From assembly GCF_004353905.1 (NCBI RefSeq), contig NZ_SMOD01000003.1:62001-126000 (forward strand): 64,000 bases of DNA. Direction: 5' to 3'. This document shows, piece by piece, positions 1-9,156 of this stretch. A program made the translations under genes and the position numbers. How positions within the stretch are numbered: position 1 is the stretch's first letter; each line of letters opens with the position of its first letter. This DNA is from Paraburkholderia guartelaensis. Lineage in GTDB: Bacteria > Pseudomonadota > Gammaproteobacteria > Burkholderiales > Burkholderiaceae. The notes beneath the pieces were generated by a model. The model was not told the DNA's origin. It did no database searches and saw only the letters and a list, made by a program, of their open reading frames with translations.

Positions 1-352
1 CCGTGGCCTCGAGCTTCATCAGATAACCGTTCGCCCCGGACCGCAGTGCGCGTTCGGCAAACAAGCTTTCGTCATGCATGCTGAGGACAAGGATTGCCAG
101 ATCTGGATAGCGGTGCCGGAGTGTCTTGACTAGCTCGAGTCCCGAATCCGTCTGCAAACTAATGTCCACGATGGCCATATCGGGCTGGCAGTCCATCGCC
201 GCCAGCGCTTCTTCGGCGCTGCCCGCTGCGCAGCAGACGTGCAGGTCCTCTTGCAGATTGAGCAAGAGCGTCATCCCGTCCCGGATGATGGGGTGGTCAT
301 CCACGATCAGGATTTGAGTCGCACAGCCTGAGCTAGCGCATTTACTGTGCAT
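1..352 (-). CDS. NarL/FixJ-type response regulator, receiver domain (3' end outside window)
   Basis: The first 117 codons of a two-component response regulator are visible. The receiver domain starts at about residue 14 with ILIVDDHP (acidic pocket), has the probable phospho-acceptor Asp in MAIVDIS, and continues through VLSMHD to the conserved Lys in GYLMK. The output domain lies beyond the left edge; the DDHP-type receiver next to a HisKA_3 kinase predicts a LuxR-type helix-turn-helix. The ATG lies inside the last codons of the upstream kinase gene (11-nt overlap), so the two are translationally coupled. Partner of the kinase at 342-2003. The family is clear; the target genes are unknown. 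Confidence 0.9.
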   Translation of the reverse strand, partial: MHSKCASSGCATQILIVDDHPIIRDGMTLLLNLQEDLHVCCAAGSAEEALAAMDCQPDMAIVDISLQTDSGLELVKTLRHRYPDLAILVLSMHDESLFAERALRSGANGYLMKLEAT

Positions 353-2003
353 GACCAGAACCCTCCGGTAGCGGATAGCTAATGGCGACGGTAGTGCCCC
401 CCAAACCGTTGCGGGTCACGGAGCAGGAGCCGCCCAGCAGGCTTGCCCGGTGACGCAGGTTGTGCAGCCCAAGACCCGCGGCACGTTCCATTTCTTCCGG
501 CCCGATGCCTACCCCGTCGTCACTGATCGAAAGCGTTTGCAGACCGCCCGCCCGTTCGAGATCAATCCAGATGCGGTGGCCGTGACAATATTTCAGCGCG
601 TTGTTGACCGCTTCCTGTGCTGCCCGGTACAGGTTGATCTGCAGCAGCGGGTCCAGCAAGTCCACATCTGGCGCGATGCGCAGTTTGCAATCTACGCCGT
701 TGAGCGCGCGTGCCGTCTCCGCCAGCGCTTGCAGCGCGGCCGCAAGTCCGCCGTATTCCATCGCGACCGGATCCAGGCCATGGGCAATCCTGCGGGTCAT
801 CAACGACGCCTGTTTCACCAATCCGACTACCATGGCGGCGTCGGCGGCGGCTGGGTGGCCTTGCGTCTGCAGTTTCTGATTCAAGACGGCGCAATACAGG
901 CCCAAGCTGGTCAGGTGTTGCCCAAGCCCGTCGTGCAGTTCCTGGCCGATGAGTTTCTGTTGCTGATCGGCGATCTGGATCAGCTCCCCTTCCAGCAGAC
1001 GGCGACGCACCATCTCCTCCTTGAGTTCGTTGTTCGCCTTCTCAAGGTCTTCGGTTCGCTCCTCGACGCGTCGCTCCAGTTCGATGTGGGCTGCCTGCAG
1101 CAGGTCATGGGCGCCCCGTTCCTGAGCGCGCGCCGCCGCCAGCAGCAGTCCCGTTGCCGCCACGACGTTCGCGAAGGTGCACCACCTCACGAGGCTGTCC
1201 ACAGGCGATTCGGCAGCGAAGGGCCCCGTGCCGTGCGTGGTGCCCCAAATGGCCACGGCCGAGATCATCAGGGTCACGATGCTCGCGCCCAGGCGATCGA
1301 AGCGCAGCGCCGCCCAGATTACGAATGGAAAGATCGCGAGGGCTGCAGGATAGTAGCCATGCCCGGCAAGTTCAGGGGCACCGAAGATGAGGTAGCTCAC
1401 CCAGAAGGTCGCAGCAACGAGTGCGCACGCTTCCATGACCCGCTCCGCGGATCGGACAGGGTTCGAGTATGTGAGGAAGCTGAACAGGGCCGGCGCCACG
1501 ACAAGGACGCCCATCATGTCGCCGAGCCACCATTTCAGAAAGCCTGCGCCGTACTCGTCGGCCGTCACCAGGCCCCCTCCCAGCATGGCGGTCGTGCCAA
1601 CCAGCGCACTGATTGCCGTACTCGTCATCGCAGCGAGGGCGATGAAGGCCAGCACGTCGTTGATGCGATCGAGGGTGATCTGGAAACGGGTCGCGCGGTT
1701 CAGCAATATGGCTGCCGTCAACGGCCCAAGCATGGACCCGATGCCTATCACCACGGCCACGGCCGCAGGCACGCCCACCGACACGTTAGCCAGAAAGGAG
1801 CCAATCGCAATGCCCGGGGCAACTGCGATGCCCATCGCGAGCAGCGCAACGAGAGCGATGCCGCTGGAAGGCCATACAAGAGAGATTGCGCCACCCACTA
1901 CCGCAAAGGAAAGGCCTAGCTTTGCACCAGCGAAATACGCCAATGCAACAATTCCGGTGTGCAGGAAGAGTCTGAATCTGGAATCGTCCCGAATGGTAGC
2001 CAT
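342..2003 (-). CDS. MASE1-domain sensor histidine kinase (UhpB/NarX-like class)
   Basis: Membrane sensor kinase of about 553 residues. Residues 10-295 are a run of hydrophobic helices with the WWLGDMMGVLVVAPAL signature of MASE1, a membrane sensor domain of unknown ligand. A coiled coil (about 300-345) leads to a HisKA_3 dimerisation box, LHDGLGQHLT, whose His (about 357) is the phosphorylation site. A C-terminal HATPase domain follows, with N-box NNALKYC and G-boxes SDDGVGIG and GLGLHNLRHRA. A TTG four codons upstream is possible, but the ATG at 2003 has GGAAG at good spacing and is preferred. It should phosphorylate the regulator encoded by the overlapping gene. Confidence 0.9.
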   Translation of the reverse strand: MATIRDDSRFRLFLHTGIVALAYFAGAKLGLSFAVVGGAISLVWPSSGIALVALLAMGIAVAPGIAIGSFLANVSVGVPAAVAVVIGIGSMLGPLTAAILLNRATRFQITLDRINDVLAFIALAAMTSTAISALVGTTAMLGGGLVTADEYGAGFLKWWLGDMMGVLVVAPALFSFLTYSNPVRSAERVMEACALVAATFWVSYLIFGAPELAGHGYYPAALAIFPFVIWAALRFDRLGASIVTLMISAVAIWGTTHGTGPFAAESPVDSLVRWCTFANVVAATGLLLAAARAQERGAHDLLQAAHIELERRVEERTEDLEKANNELKEEMVRRRLLEGELIQIADQQQKLIGQELHDGLGQHLTSLGLYCAVLNQKLQTQGHPAAADAAMVVGLVKQASLMTRRIAHGLDPVAMEYGGLAAALQALAETARALNGVDCKLRIAPDVDLLDPLLQINLYRAAQEAVNNALKYCHGHRIWIDLERAGGLQTLSISDDGVGIGPEEMERAAGLGLHNLRHRASLLGGSCSVTRNGLGGTTVAISYPLPEGSGHAQ

Positions 2004-2355
2004 TTTCGCTTCCAATCCAGAAGCCGGGTGCGAATGCGCTACATGCTCCCTGTGGGTGAACGTGGAGGGAGTCGCGCGTCAGTCAGTGAGTCACTCGGTT
2101 TTTTTCCGACCTGATTTCATGATTGTGGTGGCCCCCATCGCGTTAATCAAACACTACACAGCGCTGCATGTGCGTGACGTTTGTGCGTGAAGTACTCCAC
2201 TTTATGTAGAACCCGACGGCGGTCGCGAACGCCGCAACCGTCGAGTCGCCAGGGTCGCCTTTCAACAACGTCAGGTTCTGCGCTCGCCGTCTGCATGAAT
2301 CGTGCTATGAGCGTCCCTCGCCATTGACCCGGGAATTCAGATCGATTTGGATTCC
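2004..2355. other. Intergenic region upstream of the kinase, no gene seen
   Basis: No ORF here has convincing codon use. The part next to the kinase start should hold its promoter. A short odd palindrome, AGTGA-G-TCACT (2085-2095), is a possible regulator site but is too short to assign. Confidence 0.4.
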
Positions 2356-2385
2356 AAAAAAAACGCCGGGCTGAAAAGCCCGGCG
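2356..2385 (-). terminator. Rho-independent terminator of acdS
   Basis: Read on the minus strand, a perfect 9-bp stem CGCCGGGCT/AGCCCGGCG with a 4-nt loop is followed directly by eight T residues. It lies about 140 bp beyond the acdS stop codon, in the right orientation. Confidence 0.9.
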
Positions 2386-2527
2386 CGGAGTTCGCAGGAG
2401 AGGCAACAGGGCCCGGCACTCCCACGACGTGTAGGGCGTCATTGTCGATGTGATTCGCCCTGCGCGCCGTGACCAAAGTCAAAGACCGGGGCGTACGCCT
2501 CGCGCTCCAGCGAACCCTCGTTTCAAC

Positions 2528-3544
2528 TCAGCCGTCGCGGAAGATAAAGCTGTACGCGCTCAAAGCCGGCACGCCGCCCAGATGCGCGTACAGCACCTTC
2601 GACCCCGGCTCGAATTCGCCTCGGCGCACTTTGTCGATCATGCCGTGCATCGACTTGCCCTCGTACACGGGATCGGTCAGCACGCCCTCGAACCGCGCGC
2701 ACAAGCGAATCGCCTCCAGCGTGCCTTCGTTCGGCAGCCCGTACTCCGGGCCGCCATAACGCGTGTCGAGAATCACGTCCTTTTCGCTGATATCGCGGTT
2801 GAGATCGACCAGCCCGGCGGTATGACGCGCAATGCGCGTGATTTGCGCGTGGGTCTTCTCCGGCGTCGCCGAAGCGTCGATGCCGATCACGCGGTCCGCA
2901 CGGCCATCCGCCGCAAAGCCGACGACCATGCCCGCCTGCGTGCTGCCCGTCACCGAGCACACGACGATGTAGTCGAACTTGAAGCCCAATTGCGCCTCTT
3001 GTGCCCGCACTTCCTCGGCAAAGCCCACGAAACCGAGGCCGCCGAGCGGATGCTCCGAGCAGCCCGCCGGTATCGCATACGGTTTGCCGCCAGCCGCGCG
3101 CACGCTCTCGAGCGCCTCCTCCCAACTCGGCCGAATGCCGATGTCGAAGCCGTCCGGTACGAGCCGAACGTCCGCGCCCATCATGCGCGACATCTGAATG
3201 TTGCCGACCCGGTCGTACACGGCATCCGAATAGTTGACCCAGTTCTCCTGGACCAGCACGCACTTCATGCCGAGATGCGCAGCGACGGCCGCAACCTGAC
3301 GCGTCTGGTTCGACTGGATGCCGCCAATCGAGACTAGCGTGTCGCAACCTTGCGCGAGCGCGTCGGGAATCAGGTATTCGAGCTTGCGCGTCTTGTTGCC
3401 GCCGAACGCGAGTCCGCTGTTGCAGTCCTCGCGCTTCGCGTACAGCTCGACCTTGCCGCCGAGATGCTCGCTCAGGCGCTTGAGCGGCTGGATGGGCGTG
3501 GGTCCGAACGTGAGTGGATAACGGGGGAAACGCTGGAGGTTCAT
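2528..3544 (-). CDS. acdS: 1-aminocyclopropane-1-carboxylate (ACC) deaminase
   Basis: PLP enzyme of fold type II that cleaves ACC, the ethylene precursor of plants, to 2-oxobutanoate and ammonia. The 338-residue length is that of the family. The PLP lysine is Lys51 in [11 protein letters not shown]. Residues that separate true ACC deaminases from D-cysteine desulfhydrases are present: Tyr294 and Glu295 in DPVYEGKS, and Leu322 in YAHLGG. It is cytoplasmic and is transcribed away from an Lrp-type regulator, the standard acdS layout in proteobacteria, where the regulator activates acdS in response to ACC. A strong terminator follows. Confidence 0.96.
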   Translation of the reverse strand: MNLQRFPRYPLTFGPTPIQPLKRLSEHLGGKVELYAKREDCNSGLAFGGNKTRKLEYLIPDALAQGCDTLVSIGGIQSNQTRQVAAVAAHLGMKCVLVQENWVNYSDAVYDRVGNIQMSRMMGADVRLVPDGFDIGIRPSWEEALESVRAAGGKPYAIPAGCSEHPLGGLGFVGFAEEVRAQEAQLGFKFDYIVVCSVTGSTQAGMVVGFAADGRADRVIGIDASATPEKTHAQITRIARHTAGLVDLNRDISEKDVILDTRYGGPEYGLPNEGTLEAIRLCARFEGVLTDPVYEGKSMHGMIDKVRRGEFEPGSKVLYAHLGGVPALSAYSFIFRDG

Positions 3545-3739
3545 CGAATATCTCCGGGAGGTCGGCTCATGCGGGGCGTGGTCAACGGTCGGTACGCGCC
3601 TGGAACGCGCAATCCGATGGAGAAATGTTAGGCGCGTTGCCGCGAAATGAGCTTGCTAAAAAAATATCGACGACCTACGTTTAGAGCAGTCGCTTTGACT
3701 TCGGCACACTTTTAATTTGCGAAACGATTGGATGACGCA

Positions 3740-4240
3740 ATGAAATTAACCAGGCATTCGCCCGCTACATCGAATGGACCGCCCGCATTGGATCGCATCG
3801 ATCGCGCAATCCTCAGGCATTTGCAGCAGGACGCGTCGATTTCAAACGTCAGCCTCGCGGCCAAGGTGAAGCTCAGTGCGCCCGCATGCCTGCGGCGTGT
3901 GGAACGACTCAAGGAGTTGGGGCTGATACGCGGAATCGTCGCGTTGCTCGATCCGAAGGCGCTCGGCGCAGGCATGCTGGTCGTGATCGGCTTCGTGCTC
4001 GACCGCTCGACGCCCGAAGCATTCGCCGCATTCGAGAAAGCGGCCCAGAAGGTTTCAGGCTGTGTGGAATGCCACGTCGTGACCGGCGAATTCGACTACT
4101 TCATGCTGGTGCGCACGCGCGACAACGAAAGCTTCAATCAACTGCATGCGGAGCAGTTGTTGTACTTGCCGGGCGTGCGGCAGGTCCGCAGCTTCATGGT
4201 GCTGAAAGAGATTCTGTCGACGCACGCGTTGCCGCTGTGA
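3740..4240 (+). CDS. acdR: Lrp/AsnC-family regulator of acdS
   Basis: Regulator of about 166 residues. An N-terminal winged helix (LDRIDRAILRHLQQDASISNVSLAAKVKLSAPACLRRVERLKELGLI) is followed by an AsnC ligand-binding RAM domain (VVIGFVLDRS, VTGEFDYFMLVRTRD). Its divergent position next to acdS matches the known acdR/acdS arrangement, which is the basis for the name. The reading frame also allows a TTG start four codons upstream; I chose the ATG because GGA lies just upstream and TTG starts are rare. The AT-richer 195-bp intergenic region should hold the operator, but I could not define an Lrp box by eye. Confidence 0.88.
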   Translation: MKLTRHSPATSNGPPALDRIDRAILRHLQQDASISNVSLAAKVKLSAPACLRRVERLKELGLIRGIVALLDPKALGAGMLVVIGFVLDRSTPEAFAAFEKAAQKVSGCVECHVVTGEFDYFMLVRTRDNESFNQLHAEQLLYLPGVRQVRSFMVLKEILSTHALPL

Positions 4241-4352
4241 CGGTGCGCGTGCGAATGCGATTCCTCGAAAAGGATGCAGGAATATCGATGCAGCACGGGG
4301 AAGTGAATCAGGAGGATGAAGAAGCAACGTGCCCGAGGGCCACGCGTTCTGT

Positions 4353-4428
<76 letters not shown>

Positions 4429-4593
4429 ATTCAGAACGGCTTCTGCGCCAGTGGGATGACGCAGAATCGAGCAATGTCAGCTAACGGACCTGCTCGAAGA
4501 GCGGCGATTATATACGCGGCGCACGTAACCTCGCAAGCACTCGCGCGCGCTCGCCGGGAACTATACCGGAGTCCTTACGATTACTCCATAAAA

Positions 4594-4620
4594 GCAAAAA
4601 GCCAGCTGATAAGCTGGCTT
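4594..4620 (-). terminator. Terminator between tRNA-Leu and tRNA-Ala
   Basis: A 9-bp stem AAGCCAGCT/AGCTGGCTT with a 4-nt loop is followed on the minus strand by a short T run. It lies about 90 bp past the 3' end of tRNA-Leu and probably ends that transcript before tRNA-Ala. Confidence 0.75.
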
Positions 4621-4707
4621 TCTCGCCCTACTCGCAGCAGAAGCTTGCGAATGCAATCTTTTCCAATATCACCGCGTAGTTCCACAGCAAGATACTGGAT
4701 TCAATTT

Positions 4708-4793
4708 TGGTGCCGACGGCGAGACTCGAACTCGCACAGCTTTCGCCACTACCCCCTCAAGATAGCGTGTCTACCAATTTCACCACGTCGGCA
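4708..4793 (-). tRNA. tRNA-Leu (anticodon GAG)
   Basis: An 86-nt class II tRNA with a long variable arm and encoded CCA. The anticodon stem CTATC/GGTAG encloses TTGAGGG, giving anticodon GAG. The acceptor TGCCGAC pairs with GTCGGCA, and the T-arm reads GAGTTCGAGTCTC. Confidence 0.96.
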
Positions 4794-4927
4794 TTCCAAT
4801 ACAACCCGGGACTCGTTTTGATCCCGTCCACTCTCGCCTCGTGGGCTCGAAGGGTCGCCATTGTATCGACTCGTCGCGCATTTTTGAAGGCCCTGCGCGA
4901 AGATTTTTTAAAGCCCCGGGCCGACGC

Positions 4928-7144
4928 TTAAAACTCCAGCGTTGAAGTCAATTCAAGCGTGCGTCCAAGTCCCACGCCCAGCTGATTCGACCCCGCCGCA
5001 CTCCAGTAGCGCCGATTGGCTGCATTCTCCAGATTCGCCTGCACGGAAACGCGTTTGCCGTACACGCGCGTTGCGTAACGCACGCCTGCGGTCAACAGCG
5101 TATAGCCGCCAATCTGCGCCTGGTTCGCGTTGTTCACCTGGCGCGGCCCCACGTAATAGATGCCGCCATTCACCGAAAGACCCGCAAGCACCGGCACGCG
5201 ATATTCGGCAAAGAGGCTCGCCGTGACGTGGGGCGTATTCTCCGGCGTCTTGCCGACGAGCGTCGGGTCGGAAGAATCGATCTGCTTCGCGTCGAGATAA
5301 ACGGCCGATGCAGTGACTGAAACGTCCTTCGTCACATCGCCTTGCACCGAAAACTCCACGCCGCGATAACGCGCGTTGCCATCCATCACATAGACGTTGT
5401 CGGCATTCGTTTCGGCGCTGGCCTGTTTGAGGTTGAAAAGCGCAAGCGATACGAGCGTATTGCCGGCGAGGCGCGTGCGCACGCCCACTTCCTGCTGCCG
5501 GCTCACCGCCGCGGGCAGGATCTGGTTCGCGTTGACAGCCGTAGCCGGCGCGCTGCCCGCCGATTCGAGCGCTTCGACGTAGCTCGCATAGACGCTCGTC
5601 TGCGGTGTGACGCGGTAGGTGATGCTGCCCGATGGCGACGTGTGGTTGATATCGGAGCTTGGCGTACCGGCCTGCGAGGTCATGTATTCCGAGCGGCGCA
5701 CGCCAGCCACGACCTGCAAGCGCGGCGTGATGTCGATCTGGTCGAACAAGTAAACGCCGCTGTTGCGCACGTGCTGTGCATAGAACTGCCGCGCGCTGCC
5801 GCTTTGCTTGAGCGTCGTGATGTCGATGGGATCGTAGAGGTTTTGCGCCGCCGTATACGTGTACGTCGTGAAGTCCGGCTGAAACAGCCAGTTCTGCACG
5901 ACACCCGTGGTGACCGTATGCGTAAACGGTCCGGTCTTGAAGTCGCCGTTCACTTCGAGACGCACGTTCTTGTTCTCGTACATCTGCCCATATTGCTGGC
6001 TGCCCTGTAGCGTGCCCGCACCGGTCGTGACGTTGTACTTCTGGAACACCCAGGCCCAACGGTCGCGCCGCGTGATCGACTGGCCGAGCGAAAGCATCGC
6101 GCTCCAGTGGTCGTTGAACGCATAGTCGGCGCGCACGAGCTGCGACGTGGCGCTCGCCGTGGTCGGCCTGTTGTTCGGCACGAGCAGCTTCGAGGGGTCG
6201 GGCATGGCGGGCAGCGTGATTTTGCCGTTCACTGCGGTGAGCGGCGCGATGCCGGCCTGCTCGACAATGCGCGTTTCGATGTGCTCGATATCGTATTGCA
6301 GCTTGAGCTTGTCGTTCACGCGCCAGTCGAGCGCGGCGCTCACGAACTTGCGGTAGCCGCGATTGCCTTCGATGGGCGTTTCGACGTGCTCGTCCATCGC
6401 GTTCACACGAATGCCGAACTGGTCACTCGGGCCGAAGCGGCGCGCGATGTCGGCGGCGGCGCCGATCGATCCATTCGAGTCGCCGAGCACCGAAATGCTC
6501 GTGACCGGCTCGCTGCCCGCGCGCTTCAGCACCATGTTAACGATACCCGCCGGCGCGCCGAAGCCGTAGTACAGCGCGGACGCCCCCTTCAGCACTTCCA
6601 CGCGCTCCTTGTTCTCCATCGGCATCCAGATGTTGTTGTCGATGGGAAGCAGGCCGTCGAGATAAAAGCTCGAGCGATTGTCGAGCGCGATGCCGCGCAC
6701 CGAGAGGTTGTCGTATGCGAGTCCATTGAGCTGCTGGCGCGTCACGCCCGCGACGTTGCGCAGCGCGTCGTATAGGCCCGTGTCGCCCTGGGCGTCCATG
6801 ACGGAGCGCGTGACGACGTTCACCGTGGCCGGCACGTCGAGCGCATCCATGCCGCGGTATTGACCCGTCTCGACGGTTTGCGGCGCGTAGCCCTGGGTCT
6901 TGCTGCTCGTGATCTTGACGGGCGCGAGCTGGGTGGTTTCGTCGGCCGACGCGGTTGGGTTGGCGGTTGCGCTCGCCGCGTCGGCGTCGGCTGCGCTCGC
7001 CGCATGTGTAATGCCCGCCATGCCCGCTGCCAGCGTGGAGTTGATGATCGCGTGTGCGCAGATCCTGCGCCATTGTTGCGTGCGCATTTGCGACGTGCGC
7101 GTGTGCGACATGCGCGTCTGCGACGCGCGCTTCCCCGAAGCCAT
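4928..7144 (-). CDS. TonB-dependent siderophore receptor (outer membrane)
   Basis: Outer-membrane ligand-gated channel of 738 residues, probably for a ferric siderophore. The N-terminus has a long, polar, basic extension and then a hydrophobic signal segment (IINSTLAAGMAGITHAASA). A TonB-box-like stretch (QLAPVKITSS) precedes the plug domain (about 95-215: DVPATVNVVTRSVMDAQG, YDALRNVAGV, SVRGIALDNRSSFYLDG, ERVEVLKGASALYYG, PAGIVNMVLKRA). A 22-strand-type barrel ends in the expected terminal Phe (LELTSTLEF). AAGGGA lies well placed before the ATG. A Fur box 80 bp upstream indicates iron repression. No siderophore synthesis genes are nearby, so it may take up a foreign siderophore. Confidence 0.92.
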   Translation of the reverse strand: MASGKRASQTRMSHTRTSQMRTQQWRRICAHAIINSTLAAGMAGITHAASAADADAASATANPTASADETTQLAPVKITSSKTQGYAPQTVETGQYRGMDALDVPATVNVVTRSVMDAQGDTGLYDALRNVAGVTRQQLNGLAYDNLSVRGIALDNRSSFYLDGLLPIDNNIWMPMENKERVEVLKGASALYYGFGAPAGIVNMVLKRAGSEPVTSISVLGDSNGSIGAAADIARRFGPSDQFGIRVNAMDEHVETPIEGNRGYRKFVSAALDWRVNDKLKLQYDIEHIETRIVEQAGIAPLTAVNGKITLPAMPDPSKLLVPNNRPTTASATSQLVRADYAFNDHWSAMLSLGQSITRRDRWAWVFQKYNVTTGAGTLQGSQQYGQMYENKNVRLEVNGDFKTGPFTHTVTTGVVQNWLFQPDFTTYTYTAAQNLYDPIDITTLKQSGSARQFYAQHVRNSGVYLFDQIDITPRLQVVAGVRRSEYMTSQAGTPSSDINHTSPSGSITYRVTPQTSVYASYVEALESAGSAPATAVNANQILPAAVSRQQEVGVRTRLAGNTLVSLALFNLKQASAETNADNVYVMDGNARYRGVEFSVQGDVTKDVSVTASAVYLDAKQIDSSDPTLVGKTPENTPHVTASLFAEYRVPVLAGLSVNGGIYYVGPRQVNNANQAQIGGYTLLTAGVRYATRVYGKRVSVQANLENAANRRYWSAAGSNQLGVGLGRTLELTSTLEF

Positions 7145-7224
7145 GCTTTCCCTTCTTCTTTGCGTTCAACCAGCACTGTCCGGGCCGAGCTGCCATCCGG
7201 CCCCGATCAGCGAAAGACCGAGAT

Positions 7225-7243
7225 GATAATGCGAATTATTCTT
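7225..7243. promoter_or_regulatory. Fur box upstream of the TonB receptor
   Basis: GATAATGCGAATTATTCTT matches 14 of 19 positions of the classical Fur consensus. It sits about 80 bp before the receptor start, in the divergent region shared with the LysR gene at 7401. Confidence 0.8.
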
Positions 7244-7400
7244 ATTTCAAAAGATAAGCTCACGTTTTGTCGGGGAAATGCAACAACGATGTATGGCTGA
7301 CGTAAGCGCTTCATCGCTTGGGGCTCAGCCTGGATCGCGGCGTGCTTCGAGGCGTAAGATGCACCTCTTGTCGCACTGGGCCAGCCCTCAAGAGCAGACC

Positions 7401-8342
7401 ATGGAACTCCGCCATCTCAAGACCTTCCTCGCCGTGGCGCGGACCTTGAACTTCACGCGGGCCGCCGAGCAGGTTCACCTCGCGCAATCGAGCGTCACCG
7501 AGCAGATTCAGGCGCTCGAGACGGACCTTGGCGTGGCGTTGTTCGACCGCTCGCGGCGCAAGCTCTCGTTGACCGAAGCGGGCAAGCGCCTGCACGACTA
7601 CGCGGGCGATCTGCTCAGTCTCGCCGAGGAGGCGCGCGCCTCGGTTACGGAAGCGGCCGGTGTGACGGCAGGCACGTTGAGCGTTGGCGCGCTTGAAACG
7701 CTCGGCGTTTCGCGCTTGCCGCCCTTGCTCGCGGCCTTCCGGCAAGCGCATCCGGCGACGGAACTCCAGTTGAAGGTGGCGGGCAGCGAAGCGCTGCGTA
7801 GCGGCGTGAAGAGCGGCACGCTCGACGTCTGCTTCGCGTTCGGCGAGCCGGTGCCCGTGCCTGGCGTGGAATACGAAGTGATCGGGCGCGAGCCGCTCGT
7901 CGTCATTGCGCCGCCCCGGCATCGGCTCGCGGGGCGTGCGGCCGTCACGCCCGGCGATCTCGCGGACGAAGCGTTCCTCGTGACGGAACCAGGCTGCGTC
8001 TATCGCCAGATGTTCGATGCCGCGTTTCCCGGTCGCCCGGAAGGCGCGCCGCACCGGCCACGTCTCGCCGGCGAGTTCGGCAGCATCGCGGCCATCGTGC
8101 GCCTCGTGGAAAGCGGGCTGGGCTGCGCGATCGTGCCCGCGCTCGTTGCCGCGGACGCACGCGAGCCGCTCACGGTGCTCGCGTGGGCTGGCGAGGCGGC
8201 GAGCGTGCCTGTCGTCATGAGCTGGCGCGCACGGCGTACCCAGCCCGCGGTGCTGCGCGAGTTTCTCGCAGCCTCGCGTGCATCCCCCGGCATCGTCACG
8301 ACAGCCGGTGACCGCCTTCGACATGCAGCACTGTCCCCGTAA
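7401..8342 (+). CDS. LysR-family transcriptional regulator
   Basis: Regulator of about 313 residues. The N-terminal winged helix is typical (MELRHLKTFLAVARTLNFTRAAEQVHLAQSSV in two parts, residues 1-60), followed by a periplasmic-binding-like effector domain. The frame extends further upstream, but the ATG at 7401 gives the canonical family start. The 3' end overlaps the convergent SDR gene by 47 bp. Target and effector cannot be read from the sequence; neighbours suggest the SDR or the TonB receptor. Confidence 0.88.
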   Translation: MELRHLKTFLAVARTLNFTRAAEQVHLAQSSVTEQIQALETDLGVALFDRSRRKLSLTEAGKRLHDYAGDLLSLAEEARASVTEAAGVTAGTLSVGALETLGVSRLPPLLAAFRQAHPATELQLKVAGSEALRSGVKSGTLDVCFAFGEPVPVPGVEYEVIGREPLVVIAPPRHRLAGRAAVTPGDLADEAFLVTEPGCVYRQMFDAAFPGRPEGAPHRPRLAGEFGSIAAIVRLVESGLGCAIVPALVAADAREPLTVLAWAGEAASVPVVMSWRARRTQPAVLREFLAASRASPGIVTTAGDRLRHAALSP

Positions 8343-9048
8343 CGAAGCCGTTCTCCATGAGAAAGCGGATGGCGTGAGCGATATCCTCGGGCTGCCCCAC
8401 GCGGCCAACGGGCAAGCGCGCGGCCATGGCGTCGAGGGTGTCCTGCTTCGCGTCGCCGGCGACGAACGTCCAGATCGGCGTATCCACCCAGCCCGGCGAG
8501 ACCACGTTCACGCGCTTCGGCCCCAGCTCGACGGCCAGCGCACTGGCGAGCGAGGCGAGCGCGCCGTTGATGGCCGCGACGACCGAGCCGCGCGGCGCGG
8601 GCCGATAGGCGGCGATACCCGACGTGAACGTGATCGAGCCGGTGGGCGCGAGCACGGGCGCGCCGTGCTTCGCGAGCAGCAACGGGCCGATGAACTTCGA
8701 GTCGATCACGCGGCGCGCGGCTTCGAGTTCGAGCGATGGCAATAGCTGATACGCGCCTTCGATATCGGCGGCGGTCGTCACGATGTGATCGAGCGGCCCA
8801 GTAAACGCGAACAGCTCGGTCACCTGCTCTTCCCTTGCGATATCGACGGCGAACGTGCGCACGTTGTCCGGGTGAGGCAGGCGTTGCTTCGCCTCGGCGA
8901 GCTTTGCGTGCGATCGACCGGCAATGATGACTTGCGCGCCGTCTTCCAGCAGGCTTTTCGCGAGCGCGAAGCCCATGCCGGAGCTGCCGCCGACGATCAG
9001 AACGCGCTCGTTCGTGCGCGCGGTGCGATTCGTGATATCCGTTTCCAT
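8296..9048 (-). CDS. Atypical short-chain dehydrogenase/reductase lacking the YxxxK pair
   Basis: Rossmann-fold SDR of about 250 residues. The cofactor motif GGSSGMG is near residue 16 and the C-terminal SPGWVDTP and HVEGGH blocks are typical of classical SDRs. Where the family has YxxxK after the Ser block, this protein reads GSVVAAINGALASL, so neither the catalytic Tyr nor the Lys is present; the Ser (TFTSGIAAY) remains. It may therefore be a cofactor-binding protein with altered or no redox activity. The ATG at 9048 has GGAGAG upstream; another ATG lies four codons further up. It converges on and overlaps the LysR gene. Confidence 0.85.
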   Translation of the reverse strand: METDITNRTARTNERVLIVGGSSGMGFALAKSLLEDGAQVIIAGRSHAKLAEAKQRLPHPDNVRTFAVDIAREEQVTELFAFTGPLDHIVTTAADIEGAYQLLPSLELEAARRVIDSKFIGPLLLAKHGAPVLAPTGSITFTSGIAAYRPAPRGSVVAAINGALASLASALAVELGPKRVNVVSPGWVDTPIWTFVAGDAKQDTLDAMAARLPVGRVGQPEDIAHAIRFLMENGFVTGTVLHVEGGHRLS

Positions 9049-9156
9049 GCGTCTCTCCATTGTGGAGAGGTCAGTATTGCGTTCGCACCGCCCGCAACGG
9101 AAACGGGAATCCACGATAGTCGCAATCGGAACCGGCGATGATCGCGTGCGGCAGGA

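Noticed and set aside
450..1919. A 489-codon open frame antisense to the histidine kinase
   Set aside because: The opposite strand carries complete MASE1, HisKA_3 and HATPase motifs; this frame has none.
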